Below, piece by piece: positions 8,427 to 17,376 of a stretch of 64,000 nt of DNA. Source of the DNA: Sphingoaurantiacus capsulatus (GTDB lineage: Bacteria > Pseudomonadota > Alphaproteobacteria > Sphingomonadales > Sphingomonadaceae); NCBI RefSeq assembly GCF_042648405.1, contig NZ_JBHRXV010000004.1:496001-560000 (forward strand), given 5' to 3'. Each line of letters begins with the position of its first letter. The first letter of the stretch is position 1. Under the pieces are notes generated by a model. It saw only the letters and a program-made list of their open reading frames with translations, was not told the origin of the DNA and ran no database searches. Made by a program: the position numbers and the translations under genes.

Positions 8427-9101
8427 TTAGGCGCTCGGATATTTGAGTATTTCGATGTTGAAGCGCGGCAAGGTCGGCACCGCTGTCTGGCTACTCTTCC
8501 AGCAGCGCCCCGAGGCCTCGTCCACCCAATAGCGATTGGTGAACCGATGACGCCCTTGCGACCGAACGTGCTCGTCAACACGCCGTAAGGTTCTGCGCAC
8601 GCCGAGAATCTCGACCTCCTCAAGGTCGGCCTTCTCGAACCGCGAGGAAAGGGCTACCTGGACCCGATCGCCTTCCGCAGCGACGTCGATGACACGCTCG
8701 AGCCGTCGGCCAACCAGCTGCAACGGATTGCGGTCCCAACCGCCGGCAAGCATTGCACTACGCAGTTCGCGTTCGACGCCGAGCAGCCCCGTGATGAACG
8801 GGCCAAAGGTTGCGATCGACTGCCGCTGCGCCGAATGCCACACCCAGCGGTTGTTGGCTGCGAATTCAGCCAGGACCACCAGCGCCGGAGGCGAGCCGTC
8901 GAACCACGCCAGCATCGACGCGTAGGGCAGCTTGTCGGCATACGCCCGACTGATGGCCGGTCCATCGTCGGTACCGCCGGCGATACCGGCCCGGATCGTA
9001 CCCCAGAAGGGTGAACTGGCGCAGCCCGTGAGCGCGAAAGTGGAGAGCATGGCAAGCGCGCCACGACGCGACGAAACCGCATAAGTCACTCGAAATGCCA
9101 T
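8427..9101 (-). CDS. YjbF/GfcB-family lipoprotein
   Basis: 224 residues from ATG 9101, chosen because the signal sequence MAFRVTYAVSSRRG...LTGCASS has a proper basic n-region and a lipobox (LTGC); ATG 9140 is also open. The mature part contains YADKLPYASMLAWFDGSPPALVVLAE and RYWVDEASGRCWKSSQ, like the YjbF/GfcB lipoproteins encoded in E. coli yjbEFGH and gfcABCDE. It is probably an envelope lipoprotein for polysaccharide export. Unlike E. coli, it is transcribed opposite to the YjbH-like gene. No YjbG/GfcC homologue is present in the window. Confidence 0.78.
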   Translation of the reverse strand: MAFRVTYAVSSRRGALAMLSTFALTGCASSPFWGTIRAGIAGGTDDGPAISRAYADKLPYASMLAWFDGSPPALVVLAEFAANNRWVWHSAQRQSIATFGPFITGLLGVERELRSAMLAGGWDRNPLQLVGRRLERVIDVAAEGDRVQVALSSRFEKADLEEVEILGVRRTLRRVDEHVRSQGRHRFTNRYWVDEASGRCWKSSQTAVPTLPRFNIEILKYPSA

Positions 9102-9154
9102 TCTCTGCTGGATGATCCGCCCTATTCGGTATAGCGCCATTGCTGCAGGTTGTA

Positions 9155-11449
9155 ATGGCCTTGGCAGGGCGGGGAGTGGCTTTCATCGTGTATTCCGGCA
9201 CTTGGCTTTCTGCGGGCCGATCCGCGCGTTCATTATTGCGCCTGGCGCTGCTCGCAGGTGCCGCGGCAGTCGGCACATCCGCTGCCGCCGAAGACTGGGA
9301 ACCATTCCCCACGACGAAGTTTGTCAACGATTTCGGCGGCGTCGGCCTCATCCAGACGCCGACCGCGCGCTTTGCCGAGGACGGCCAGCTCTACTTCGGC
9401 GGCAGTCGCGTCTATCCCTATGAGCGCTATTTCGTCACGGTACAGGGCACACCCTGGCTGGAGGCGACGCTGCGCTACAGCTCGGTCGACAACCGGCTGT
9501 ATTCCGCAGTTCCCGACTTCAGCGGCGATCAGTCTTACAAGGACCGCGGGCTCGACGCGAAGGTGAAGCTCTTCGGCGAAGGGCGGCTGCGTCCGGCCCT
9601 TGCGATCGGCGCGCGCGACTTCCTCGGCACCGGCCTGTTCTCCTCGGAATATATCGTCATCAGCAAGTCGGCCGGCCCGTTCGACACCTCGTTCGGCATG
9701 GGCTGGGGCAACATGGGGACGCGCGGCCACATCCGGAATCCGCTTCGCCTGCTGTCGGAAAGCTTCGCCGACCGGGGCGGCTTCACCGCCGGCGGCGGAA
9801 CGCTCAATAATTCCTATTTCAAGGGCAGGCGCGTCTCGCTGTTCGGCGGCATCAGCTACGAAACGCCGCTGCCCGGCCTGACCGCGAAGGTCGAGTATGA
9901 CCCGAACGACTATCAGACCGAAGCGCTCAACAATGTGTTCAAGGTCGATTCGCCGATCAATGTCGGCCTCGACTACCGCGTCAGGTCTTGGCTGCATGTC
10001 GGCGCAAGCTTCGAGCGCGGCAACAAGATCGGCCTCAAGCTGGCCCTGACCACCAATTTCAACCGTCGCTCGAAGGCGCCCAAGATAGATCCGCCAGCGC
10101 CACCCTGGCCGTTGGCGGACAGCCCGAAGCCTGGAGCAGCCGAGGCGCCGGCCGACGTACCGGCGGCCATCGTGCCTGACGCTGCCGCGGCCCAGACAGC
10201 AGCCACGGGAATGGCGCCCGCAGCGCCGGCGAATATGCTTGGCGAGGTCGATGTCGACCAGCTCACCATGGCGCTCGGCAAGCAAGGGATCGGCCTGATC
10301 GCGCTGGATCATTCGCCGAGCCGCCTGACTCTCTATGTGGCGCAGGCGCGCTTCCGCAACGTCGCGACCGGCCTCGGGCGGATCGGCCGAACCGCCTTCT
10401 CGGTGATCCCTCCCTCCTATGGGGCCGTGACCATCGTCTTCGTGGAAAGCGGTGTCGAGACGATGGCGGTGACCGTCTATCGTTCGGAGCTGGAAAAGGC
10501 GCTGACGCCGGGAATGGGGTCGAGTGACCAGCTATTCGTCAGGACCGAATTCGACGAGCCGCCGCTCGCGCTGAGCGCCGCCGACTATGTCCGCGAAACC
10601 AAGCCCGGCTTCTACTACGCCATTCGCCCCGGCTTGCGGACCACGCTCGGCCGGCCGGAGCAATTCCTGCTCTATCAGTTCTTGATGCGCTTCAACGCCA
10701 TCGCCGAGTTGTCCCGCGGACTGTCGGCCAGCGGCAGTCTTGCCGTCAACGTCATCGACAATTTCGACAAGCTGCGTGTCATTTCCGACAGCCAGCTCCC
10801 GCATGTGCGATCGGACATCAAGGAGTATCTGGCCGAGGGCAAGACCTCGATGCCCTATCTTCAGGCCGACTATAATTTCAACATAGCGGACGGGCTTTAC
10901 GGTCACGTCTACGGCGGCTTCCTCGAAGAGATGTTCGCCGGCGTGGGCGCCGAGATGCTGTATCGACCGTTCGATGCGAACTGGGCGGTGGGATGGGATC
11001 TGACCTATGCCCGGCAGCGCGACTACGACCAGTGGTTCTCGCTACGCGACTATAAGGTGCTGACCGGCCATGTGACCGGCTTCTACCACTTCGAGCGTCT
11101 CGAGGTGGACGGCCTGGTGAAGGCGGGCCGCTATCTCGCGAAGGACTGGGGCGCTACCGTCCAGCTTTCGCGCACCTTCAAATCGGGCATCAGGGTCGGC
11201 GGCTTCGCGACCTTCACCGATGTTTCGTCGCGCGAGTTCGGCGAGGGCCGCTTCGACAAGGGCCTGTTCATCACCGTGCCGCTCGATATCTTCTACGTGC
11301 GGAATGTCCGCGGCGGTCTCGGCATCGGCTGGAAGCCGCTGATTCGCGACGGCGGGCAGATGCTGGTTATTCGGCGGCCGCTTCTCGACACGACGGGCAG
11401 CATGACGATGTTCAACATGCGTCGCGATTGGCGCGACGTGCTCGAATAG
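9155..11449 (+). CDS. YjbH/GfcD-family outer-membrane protein for polysaccharide secretion
   Basis: About 764 residues from ATG 9155; TTG 9140 and downstream GTGs are alternatives. A signal sequence ends near TSAAAEDW. The mature start, TTKFVNDFGGVGLIQTPTARFAEDGQLYFG, and the long series of alternating aromatic beta-strand segments match the YjbH family. These are predicted outer-membrane beta-barrels co-encoded with exopolysaccharide genes. A Pro/Ala-rich linker (residues 310-360) separates two halves. It is divergent from the YjbF-like gene with a short shared promoter region. Confidence 0.85.
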   Translation: MALAGRGVAFIVYSGTWLSAGRSARSLLRLALLAGAAAVGTSAAAEDWEPFPTTKFVNDFGGVGLIQTPTARFAEDGQLYFGGSRVYPYERYFVTVQGTPWLEATLRYSSVDNRLYSAVPDFSGDQSYKDRGLDAKVKLFGEGRLRPALAIGARDFLGTGLFSSEYIVISKSAGPFDTSFGMGWGNMGTRGHIRNPLRLLSESFADRGGFTAGGGTLNNSYFKGRRVSLFGGISYETPLPGLTAKVEYDPNDYQTEALNNVFKVDSPINVGLDYRVRSWLHVGASFERGNKIGLKLALTTNFNRRSKAPKIDPPAPPWPLADSPKPGAAEAPADVPAAIVPDAAAAQTAATGMAPAAPANMLGEVDVDQLTMALGKQGIGLIALDHSPSRLTLYVAQARFRNVATGLGRIGRTAFSVIPPSYGAVTIVFVESGVETMAVTVYRSELEKALTPGMGSSDQLFVRTEFDEPPLALSAADYVRETKPGFYYAIRPGLRTTLGRPEQFLLYQFLMRFNAIAELSRGLSASGSLAVNVIDNFDKLRVISDSQLPHVRSDIKEYLAEGKTSMPYLQADYNFNIADGLYGHVYGGFLEEMFAGVGAEMLYRPFDANWAVGWDLTYARQRDYDQWFSLRDYKVLTGHVTGFYHFERLEVDGLVKAGRYLAKDWGATVQLSRTFKSGIRVGGFATFTDVSSREFGEGRFDKGLFITVPLDIFYVRNVRGGLGIGWKPLIRDGGQMLVIRRPLLDTTGSMTMFNMRRDWRDVLE

Positions 11450-11470
11450 CGCTTCGGCGGCGCCGGGCGA

Positions 11471-11833
11471 TCAGCGCCCGGCGTACCAGGCGCGGCTGGC
11501 GGGGGCGAAGAACAGCAGGATCGCCGCCGCCTGTAGCACGACCTGCACGACGATGAACGCTTTGCTCGCGGTGTCGAGGCCGGCCTGGAAGACCGTGGCG
11601 ACCGTCGGCAGCCCGATCACGAACAGCGCTGCGAGAACGATGCCCGCAATCCGCTTGCGAGCGCGCGACGCAAGCAGGACCAGCGCCAGCGAGATGACGA
11701 CCGCGGCGATGCGGATCCAGACGTCGGCAGGCGCCGATGCGGCCAGCTGCCACTGCAGCGCGATCCGCACCACTTCGACGAGGATCGCCAGCAGGTAGAG
11801 CTGCTCAAACAGCATGATCGTCTTCGGGCGCAT
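11471..11833 (-). CDS. Small membrane protein, function unknown
   Basis: 120 residues with about four hydrophobic segments: LFEQLYLLAILVEVVRIAL, IAAVVISLALVLLAS, IVLAALFVIGLPTVATV and FIVVQVVLQAAAILLFFA. I do not recognise the family. It ends just beyond the YjbH-like gene (convergent) and is 11 bases downstream of a methyltransferase-like membrane gene on the same strand, so the two are probably an operon. Confidence 0.6.
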   Translation of the reverse strand: MRPKTIMLFEQLYLLAILVEVVRIALQWQLAASAPADVWIRIAAVVISLALVLLASRARKRIAGIVLAALFVIGLPTVATVFQAGLDTASKAFIVVQVVLQAAAILLFFAPASRAWYAGR

Positions 11834-11843
11834 CCCTATCTCC

Positions 11844-12473
11844 TCAGTAGATCCCCGGCATCAGCCGGTAGCGGACATCGGCCATATAGGCGGCATAGGC
11901 CGGATCACCGGCGAGTACGCGCTCCTCCGCCTGAATGCGCATCGCCATCGCCGTCCAGGCGAACAGGAACAGCACCCAGTTCCACATGTGCGGCAGCAGC
12001 AGCAGCGTGCCGATATGGGTGATGACGTAGCCGGCGTACATCGGGTGTCGGACGAAGCGATACGGCCCGCCGCGCTTGATGCCGCGGTTGGCGGCGACGA
12101 TGCCGAAGCTGCGGCGAAGGATCAGTTTGGCCGACAGGCTGAACGCCATGCCCACGAACACCAGCACCAGTCCGGCATTCGGCGCCAGCGGCGGCACCGG
12201 CAGCAGCAGCAGCGGCGCCAGCGTCGCCGACAAGGCCCAGAACCAGTCCTGCGGCCGCATCGAGATGTTGGTGGTCGGCCGCCGCGCCAGCATGAAGGCG
12301 AGCACGATGCCGTCGACGACCAGCACGGCGTAGACGCGCGGATCGGTGGCGCCGGCGGCAATCGCCGCGGTGAAGCGGTAGCAGAACCAGAGGTAGAAGA
12401 TCACCGCCAGGCCCTGTTCGACCCGGTCGGCCACCGCCGGATTGATCCGCATGCCTGATGCCCCGTTCCCCAT
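11844..12473 (-). CDS. Isoprenylcysteine carboxyl methyltransferase (ICMT/PEMT)-family membrane protein
   Basis: 209 residues, several transmembrane helices, ending with GPYRFVRHPMYAGYVITHIG and MRIQAEERVLAGDPAYAAYM. The RHPMY and EER segments form the SAM-binding signature of the ICMT/PEMT fold. Bacterial members methylate small or lipid substrates, but none can be assigned here. ATG 12473 and 12452 are both possible starts. It overlaps nothing and likely shares a transcript with the small membrane protein that follows. Confidence 0.78.
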   Translation of the reverse strand: MGNGASGMRINPAVADRVEQGLAVIFYLWFCYRFTAAIAAGATDPRVYAVLVVDGIVLAFMLARRPTTNISMRPQDWFWALSATLAPLLLLPVPPLAPNAGLVLVFVGMAFSLSAKLILRRSFGIVAANRGIKRGGPYRFVRHPMYAGYVITHIGTLLLLPHMWNWVLFLFAWTAMAMRIQAEERVLAGDPAYAAYMADVRYRLMPGIY

Positions 12474-12514
12474 TCCCGCCGATTGCTAGCGGCTTTGCGA
12501 GGCAACTACCAGCA

Positions 12515-14101
12515 TCAGGCGTGGGCGAACCAGCGTTCATAGGCCGGCAAGGTCAGGAACGGCACCAGCTGCTCGTGCAGCACCAGCGCGCGGAACAGCT
12601 CGGCCGCCTCCTCATATTTGCCGGTGGCGTAGAAATTGTCGCCGACCTCGGCCTTCCACACCGCCAGCTGCTCGCCGACGCTTTTTTCGACGAGCGCGGC
12701 ATCGACCGTCTCACCGCTGTCGAGCGCCTGGCCGGTGACGCGCCACTGCCAGAGCTGGGTGCGGCTGATCTCGGCGGTGGCGGCGTCCTCCATGAGATTA
12801 TGCAGCGGCACCGCGCCCTGCCCGCGCAGCCAGGCGGCGATATAGCCGATACCGACGTTGACGTTCATGTCGAAGCCGGCCTTGGTCTTCGGTCCCTCGG
12901 GTGCGGTCGACAGCGCCTCGGCCGAGGCTTCGCCGGCGGGCAGCTTGTCGAGCTGGTTCGGCCCCGGCATCAGCTTGTCGAACACCTCCTTCGCAACGGG
13001 CACGAGGCCCGGATGCGCGACCCAGGTGCCGTCGTGGCCGAGCGTGGCTTCACGCTCCTTGTCGGCGCGCACCGCGGCGAAGGCCTTTTCGTTGGCCGCC
13101 TCGTCGTTCTTTACCGGGATGAAGGCGCTCATGCCGCCCATCGCATGCGCGCCGCGGCGGTGGCAGGTGCGCACCACGTGCGCCGCGTACTCCGCCATGA
13201 ACGGCGACTTCATGGTGACGGCGGCGCGGTCGGGCAGCACCTTGCTCTCGTCGTTCCGCCACGTCTTGATGTAGCTGAAGATATAGTCCCAGCGGCCGCA
13301 GTTGAGCGCGACGATATGGTCGCGCAGCTCGAACAGAATTTCGTCGCACTGGTAGGCGGCGGGCAGCGTCTCGATCAGCACCGTCGCCTTGATGGTGCCC
13401 AAGGGAAGCCCGAGCAAGCTTTCGGCCTGGATGAACACCTGCGTCCACAGCCGTGCCTCGAGGTGATGCTCCATCTTCGGCAGGTAGAAATAGGGGCCTG
13501 AGCCCTTCGCCAGCAGCGCGCGGGCGTTGTGGAAGAAATAGAGGCCGAAATCGAACAGCGCGCCCGACAGCCGCTCGCCGTCGATCAGCACATGCGCTTC
13601 CGGGAGATGCCAGCCGCGCGGGCGCGCGATCAGCACCGCGGTCTCGGCATTGAGGCTGTAGCTCTTGCCCTTGTCCTCAAGGCTGATCGTGCCGGCGGCG
13701 GCATCGCGCAGATTGACCTGGCCGTCGACCATATTCTCCCAGGTCGGGGCGGTCGCATCCTCGAAGCAGGCCATGAAGCATTTCGCGCCCGAGTTGAGCG
13801 CGTTGATCACCATCTTGCGGTCGATGGGGCCGGTGATCTCGACACGGCGGTCCTGCAGGTCGGCAGGCGTGCCCTTGATCTTCCAGTCGCCGGCGCGCAC
13901 CGCCGCCGTCTCGGGCAGGAAGTCCATGCCGTTGCCGCGGTCGACCCAGCGCTGCCGCTCCTCGCGCGCCTGCAACAGCGCTTGGCGGGTCGGCTCGAAG
14001 CGACGGTGCAACAGGGCAAGGAAGCTCAGCGCCTCCTGCGTCAGGATCGTCTCATAGCCGGGCTTCATCGCCCCCCGGACCTCGATGCCCGCGACGGTCA
14101 T
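12515..14101 (-). CDS. aceB: Malate synthase A (glyoxylate bypass)
   Basis: 528 residues, the usual size of the A isoform. Condenses glyoxylate and acetyl-CoA to malate. RPRGWHLPEAHVLIDGE carries the catalytic Arg region, GPYFYLPKMEHHLEARLW is a core signature, and NVGIGYIAAWLRGQGAVPLHNLMEDAATAEISRTQLWQW is near the catalytic Asp. The start has GGAAG eight bases upstream. It lies downstream of isocitrate lyase on the same strand, so the complete bypass is encoded together and would operate on acetate or fatty acids. A hairpin lies between the two genes. Confidence 0.96.
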   Translation of the reverse strand: MTVAGIEVRGAMKPGYETILTQEALSFLALLHRRFEPTRQALLQAREERQRWVDRGNGMDFLPETAAVRAGDWKIKGTPADLQDRRVEITGPIDRKMVINALNSGAKCFMACFEDATAPTWENMVDGQVNLRDAAAGTISLEDKGKSYSLNAETAVLIARPRGWHLPEAHVLIDGERLSGALFDFGLYFFHNARALLAKGSGPYFYLPKMEHHLEARLWTQVFIQAESLLGLPLGTIKATVLIETLPAAYQCDEILFELRDHIVALNCGRWDYIFSYIKTWRNDESKVLPDRAAVTMKSPFMAEYAAHVVRTCHRRGAHAMGGMSAFIPVKNDEAANEKAFAAVRADKEREATLGHDGTWVAHPGLVPVAKEVFDKLMPGPNQLDKLPAGEASAEALSTAPEGPKTKAGFDMNVNVGIGYIAAWLRGQGAVPLHNLMEDAATAEISRTQLWQWRVTGQALDSGETVDAALVEKSVGEQLAVWKAEVGDNFYATGKYEEAAELFRALVLHEQLVPFLTLPAYERWFAHA

Positions 14102-14166
14102 GCTCGTTCTTCCTTCATTGATTTGACGCCACCCTACACGGCGCGGCGGCGGGAGCCAGAGTCGAA

Positions 14167-14195
14167 ACAGCCCGGAGTTTCAGGCTCCGGGCTGT
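14167..14195 (-). terminator. Hairpin after isocitrate lyase, probable attenuator or weak terminator
   Basis: A perfect 11-bp stem (ACAGCCCGGAG pairing CTCCGGGCTGT) with a seven-base loop lies 26 bases beyond the aceA stop codon. Read on the minus strand it is followed only by TTTCGAC, so the U-tract is poor. It could reduce read-through into aceB and set their ratio. Confidence 0.55.
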
Positions 14196-14220
14196 CCCCC
14201 TCCCCAGGGTCGGCAGCCGC

Positions 14221-15816
14221 TCAGGCGGCGAACTGGTTCATCGTGTTGTGGGCGCCGCCGGCCTTCAGCGCAGCCTCACCGGCGAAATATTCCTTGTGGT
14301 CGTCGCCGATGTCGGAGCCCGACATATTCTGGTGCTTCACGCAGGCGATGCCCTGGCGGATTTCCTGCCGCTGCACGTTCTTCACATAGCCGAGCATGCC
14401 CGCCTCGCCGAAATACTCCTTGGCGAGATTGTCGGTGGACAGCGCCGCCGTGTGATAGGTCGGCAGCGTGATCAGGTGGTGGAAGATGCCGGCGCGCGCT
14501 GCGGCGTCCTTCTGGAAGGTGCGGATGCGCTCGTCGGCCTCTGCCGCCAGCGGCGTCGCGTCATAGTCGACGCTCATCAGCTTGGCGCGGTCGTAGGCCG
14601 ACAGGTCCTTGCCCTCGGCACCCCAGGCGTCGAACACCTGCTGGCGGAAATTGAGCGTCCAGTTGAACGACGGTGAGTTGTTATAGACCAGCTTGGCGTT
14701 CGGGATGACCTCGCGGATGCGGTCGACCATGCCGGCGATCTGCTCGATGTGCGGCTTCTCGGTCTCGATCCACAGCAGGTCGGCGCCGTTCTGCAGCGAG
14801 GTGATGCAGTCGAGCACGCAGCGGTCGGCGCCGGTGCCCTCGCGGAACTGGAACAGGTTCGACGGCAGCCGCTTCGGCCGCATCAGCTTGCCACCGCGAT
14901 TGATGATGACGTCGCCGTTCGCCTGCGAGATGTCCGAGATCTCTTCGCAGTCGAGAAAGCTGTTGTACTGATCGCCGATATCGCCCGGCTCGCGGCTGAA
15001 GGCGATCTGCTTGGTGAGGCCGGCGCCGAGCGAGTCGGTGCGGGTCACGATGATGCCGTCGTCGACGCCCATCTCGAGGAAGGCGTAGCGGCAGGCGCGG
15101 ACTTTCGCGAGGAAGTCCTCGTGCGGCACGGTCACCTTGCCGTCCTGATGGCCGCACTGCTTCTCGTCGGACACCTGGTTCTCGATCTGGAGCGCGCAAG
15201 CGCCCGCCTCGATCATCTTCTTCGCCAGCAGATAGGTCGCCTCGGCATTGCCGAAGCCGGCGTCGATGTCGGCGACGATCGGCACGATGTGCGTCTCGTA
15301 ATTGTCGATGGCGTTGAGCAGGCGTTGCTCCTCGACCTGGTTGCCGCTGCTGCGCGCCGCGTCGAGCTCGCGGAACAGGCCGCTCAGCTCGCGGGCGTCG
15401 GCCTGCTTCAGGAAGGTGTAGAGTTCCTCGATCAGCGCGGGCACGCTGGTCTTCTCGTGCATCGACTGGTCGGGCAGCGGGCCGAAGTCGGAGCGCAGCG
15501 CCGCGACCATCCAGCCCGACAGATACAGATAGCGGCCCTTGGTGGTGCCGAAATGCTTCTTGATCGAGATCAGCTTCTGCTGACCGATGAAGCCGTGCCA
15601 GCAGCCGAGCGACTGGGTGTAGTTGGCCGGATCGGCGTCATAGGCCGCCATGTCGCGGCGCATGACGCCAGCGGTGTATTTCGCGATGTCGAGGCCGGTC
15701 TTGAACCGGTTCTGGAGGCGCATGCGCGCGACCGACTCGGCGTTGATCCCGTCCCACGTGCCGTTGAAGCTGCGGATGAGTTCGCCCGCCTGGGCCGTTT
15801 CGGTCTGATAGGTCAC
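14221..15816 (-). CDS. aceA: Isocitrate lyase (glyoxylate bypass)
   Basis: 531 residues from GTG 15816, chosen because GAGGAAG lies seven bases upstream; the open frame to 15900 adds an implausible N-terminus. Cleaves isocitrate to succinate and glyoxylate. It carries the catalytic KQCGHQDGKVTVPHEDF loop and VPIVADIDAGFGNAEATYLLA for magnesium and substrate binding. Length and loop match the 531-residue Pseudomonas-type subgroup rather than the shorter E. coli type. It is divergent from the ScfR-like regulator and upstream of aceB, consistent with acetate- or fatty-acid-responsive control. Confidence 0.96.
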   Translation of the reverse strand: MTYQTETAQAGELIRSFNGTWDGINAESVARMRLQNRFKTGLDIAKYTAGVMRRDMAAYDADPANYTQSLGCWHGFIGQQKLISIKKHFGTTKGRYLYLSGWMVAALRSDFGPLPDQSMHEKTSVPALIEELYTFLKQADARELSGLFRELDAARSSGNQVEEQRLLNAIDNYETHIVPIVADIDAGFGNAEATYLLAKKMIEAGACALQIENQVSDEKQCGHQDGKVTVPHEDFLAKVRACRYAFLEMGVDDGIIVTRTDSLGAGLTKQIAFSREPGDIGDQYNSFLDCEEISDISQANGDVIINRGGKLMRPKRLPSNLFQFREGTGADRCVLDCITSLQNGADLLWIETEKPHIEQIAGMVDRIREVIPNAKLVYNNSPSFNWTLNFRQQVFDAWGAEGKDLSAYDRAKLMSVDYDATPLAAEADERIRTFQKDAAARAGIFHHLITLPTYHTAALSTDNLAKEYFGEAGMLGYVKNVQRQEIRQGIACVKHQNMSGSDIGDDHKEYFAGEAALKAGGAHNTMNQFAA

Positions 15817-15866
15817 GGTACGCTTCCTCGATTTGCGGTGTGTTCGGTGAACCGAGGAAGACCAAC

Positions 15867-15936
15867 TTTGCTGCCTTTGCAGAAGCGAAATGAAGTTCAC
15901 TTGTCGAACTTTACAAAATTTTCTTGTACAGCTGTA
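15867..15936. promoter_or_regulatory. Candidate ScfR/RamB-type operator between aceA and its regulator
   Basis: The 149-base gap between the divergent starts contains TTTGC repeated at 15867 and 15876, TTTACAAA at 15910, an inverted pair TACAA-N7-TTGTA (15912-15928) and the palindrome TACAGCTGTA (15927-15936). Regulators of this family bind TTTGCAAA-like motifs, so the cluster is a plausible shared operator. The match is imperfect. Confidence 0.5.
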
Positions 15937-15965
15937 AGGTCACGACAGGCGAGGATTGTGCAGCG

Positions 15966-17375
15966 ATGGCGAAGGATCGCGCGGTTTACGTCGGGCCGCG
16001 GCTGCGGCGGCTGCGCCGCGACCTCGGCCTGAAGCAGAGCGACATGGCGGAGGATCTCGGCATCTCCGCCTCCTATGTCGCGCTGCTCGAACGCAACCAG
16101 CGGCCGCTGACCGCCGACCTGCTGCTGCGCCTCGCGCGCACCTACAAGATCGACATCGCCCGCATCGCGCAGGACGACGGCGCCGACTACAGCGCGCGGC
16201 TGCAGGCGGTGTTCAAGGACCCGATGTTCGCGGACCTCGACGTGCCGTCGCTCGATACCGTCGACGTATCCGCCAACTATGCCGGCGTCACCGAGGCGAT
16301 CCTGCGGCTGTACACCGCCTACAAGGAGGAGCAGCTCGCGCTCGCCGACCGGCGCGCCGATCCGCTGGCCGATGCCGGCGAGGATCGCGACCCCGTCGCC
16401 GAATCGCGCCGCTTCCTGTCGGCGCGGCGCAACAGCTTCCCTGCGCTCGACGAGGCCGCCGAAGCCATCGCCGACCGCGTCGGCGGCATGGCGCGGATCA
16501 ACGACTATTTCCGCGAGCGACACAAGCTGCGCGTCCGCCGCCTGCCCGCCGAGGTGATGTCGAGCTTCCTGCGCCGGCTCGACCGCCACCGCGAGGCGAT
16601 CCTGCTGAGCGACGCGCTCGATACCGCCAGCCAGCATTTCCAGCTCGCTTTGCAGCTCGTCTATCTGGAGATGGGGCCGGCGCTCGACGGCTTGCTCGCC
16701 GGTGGCGGGTTCGAGAGCGACAGCGGCGCCCGCCTCACCCGCCGCGCGCTCGCCAACTATGCTGCCGGCGCCATCCTCATGCCCTATGGCACCTTCGCCA
16801 AGGCGGTCGAGGACCGGCGCTATGACGTCGAGGCGCTGTCGCGGCAGTTCGGCACCAGCTTCGAGCAAACCGCCCACCGGCTGACCACCCTGCAAAAGCC
16901 GGGGCAGGAGCGCGTGCCCTTCTTCTTCATCCGCATCGACCCGGCGGGCAATGTCTCGAAGCGGCTCGACGGCGCCGGCTTTCCCTTCGCGCGCCACGGC
17001 GGCGGCTGCCCCTTGTGGTCGCTGCACCACGCTTTTCGGCGGCCGGGCGAGATTATCACGCAATGGCTTGAGCTGCCCGACGGCCAGCGCTTCTTCTCGA
17101 TCGCGCGCACCGTCGCCGGCGGCGGCGGCAGCTATGGCGCGGCGAAGGTCACCCGCGCCGTCGCGCTCGGCTGCGCCGCCGAGCATGCGTCGAAGCTGGT
17201 CTACACGCTGGGCCAGCCGGTGACCGAAATGCAGGCGGCAACCCCAATCGGCGTTACCTGCCGCCTCTGCCACCGCACCGAATGTCCGGCGCGCTCGGCC
17301 CCGCCGATCGGCCGCACCGTGCTGCCCGACGATTATCTGCGGACGACGGCGCCGTTCGGCTTCGCGACCGAATGA
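15966..17375 (+). CDS. XRE-type short-chain fatty acyl-CoA regulator (ScfR/RamB family)
   Basis: 469 residues from ATG 15966. The N-terminal helix-turn-helix (GPRLRRLRRDLGLKQSDMAEDLGISASYVALLERNQRPLT) is followed by an ImmA/IrrE-like middle region and a C-terminal DUF2083-type domain with a Cys cluster in CRLCHRTECPARSAPP. Family members RamB, PccR and MccR sense acyl-CoA state and control acetate, propionate or glyoxylate-cycle genes. Divergence from aceA argues that it regulates the bypass. Whether it activates or represses cannot be read. Confidence 0.88.
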   Translation: MAKDRAVYVGPRLRRLRRDLGLKQSDMAEDLGISASYVALLERNQRPLTADLLLRLARTYKIDIARIAQDDGADYSARLQAVFKDPMFADLDVPSLDTVDVSANYAGVTEAILRLYTAYKEEQLALADRRADPLADAGEDRDPVAESRRFLSARRNSFPALDEAAEAIADRVGGMARINDYFRERHKLRVRRLPAEVMSSFLRRLDRHREAILLSDALDTASQHFQLALQLVYLEMGPALDGLLAGGGFESDSGARLTRRALANYAAGAILMPYGTFAKAVEDRRYDVEALSRQFGTSFEQTAHRLTTLQKPGQERVPFFFIRIDPAGNVSKRLDGAGFPFARHGGGCPLWSLHHAFRRPGEIITQWLELPDGQRFFSIARTVAGGGGSYGAAKVTRAVALGCAAEHASKLVYTLGQPVTEMQAATPIGVTCRLCHRTECPARSAPPIGRTVLPDDYLRTTAPFGFATE

Positions 17376-17376
17376 A

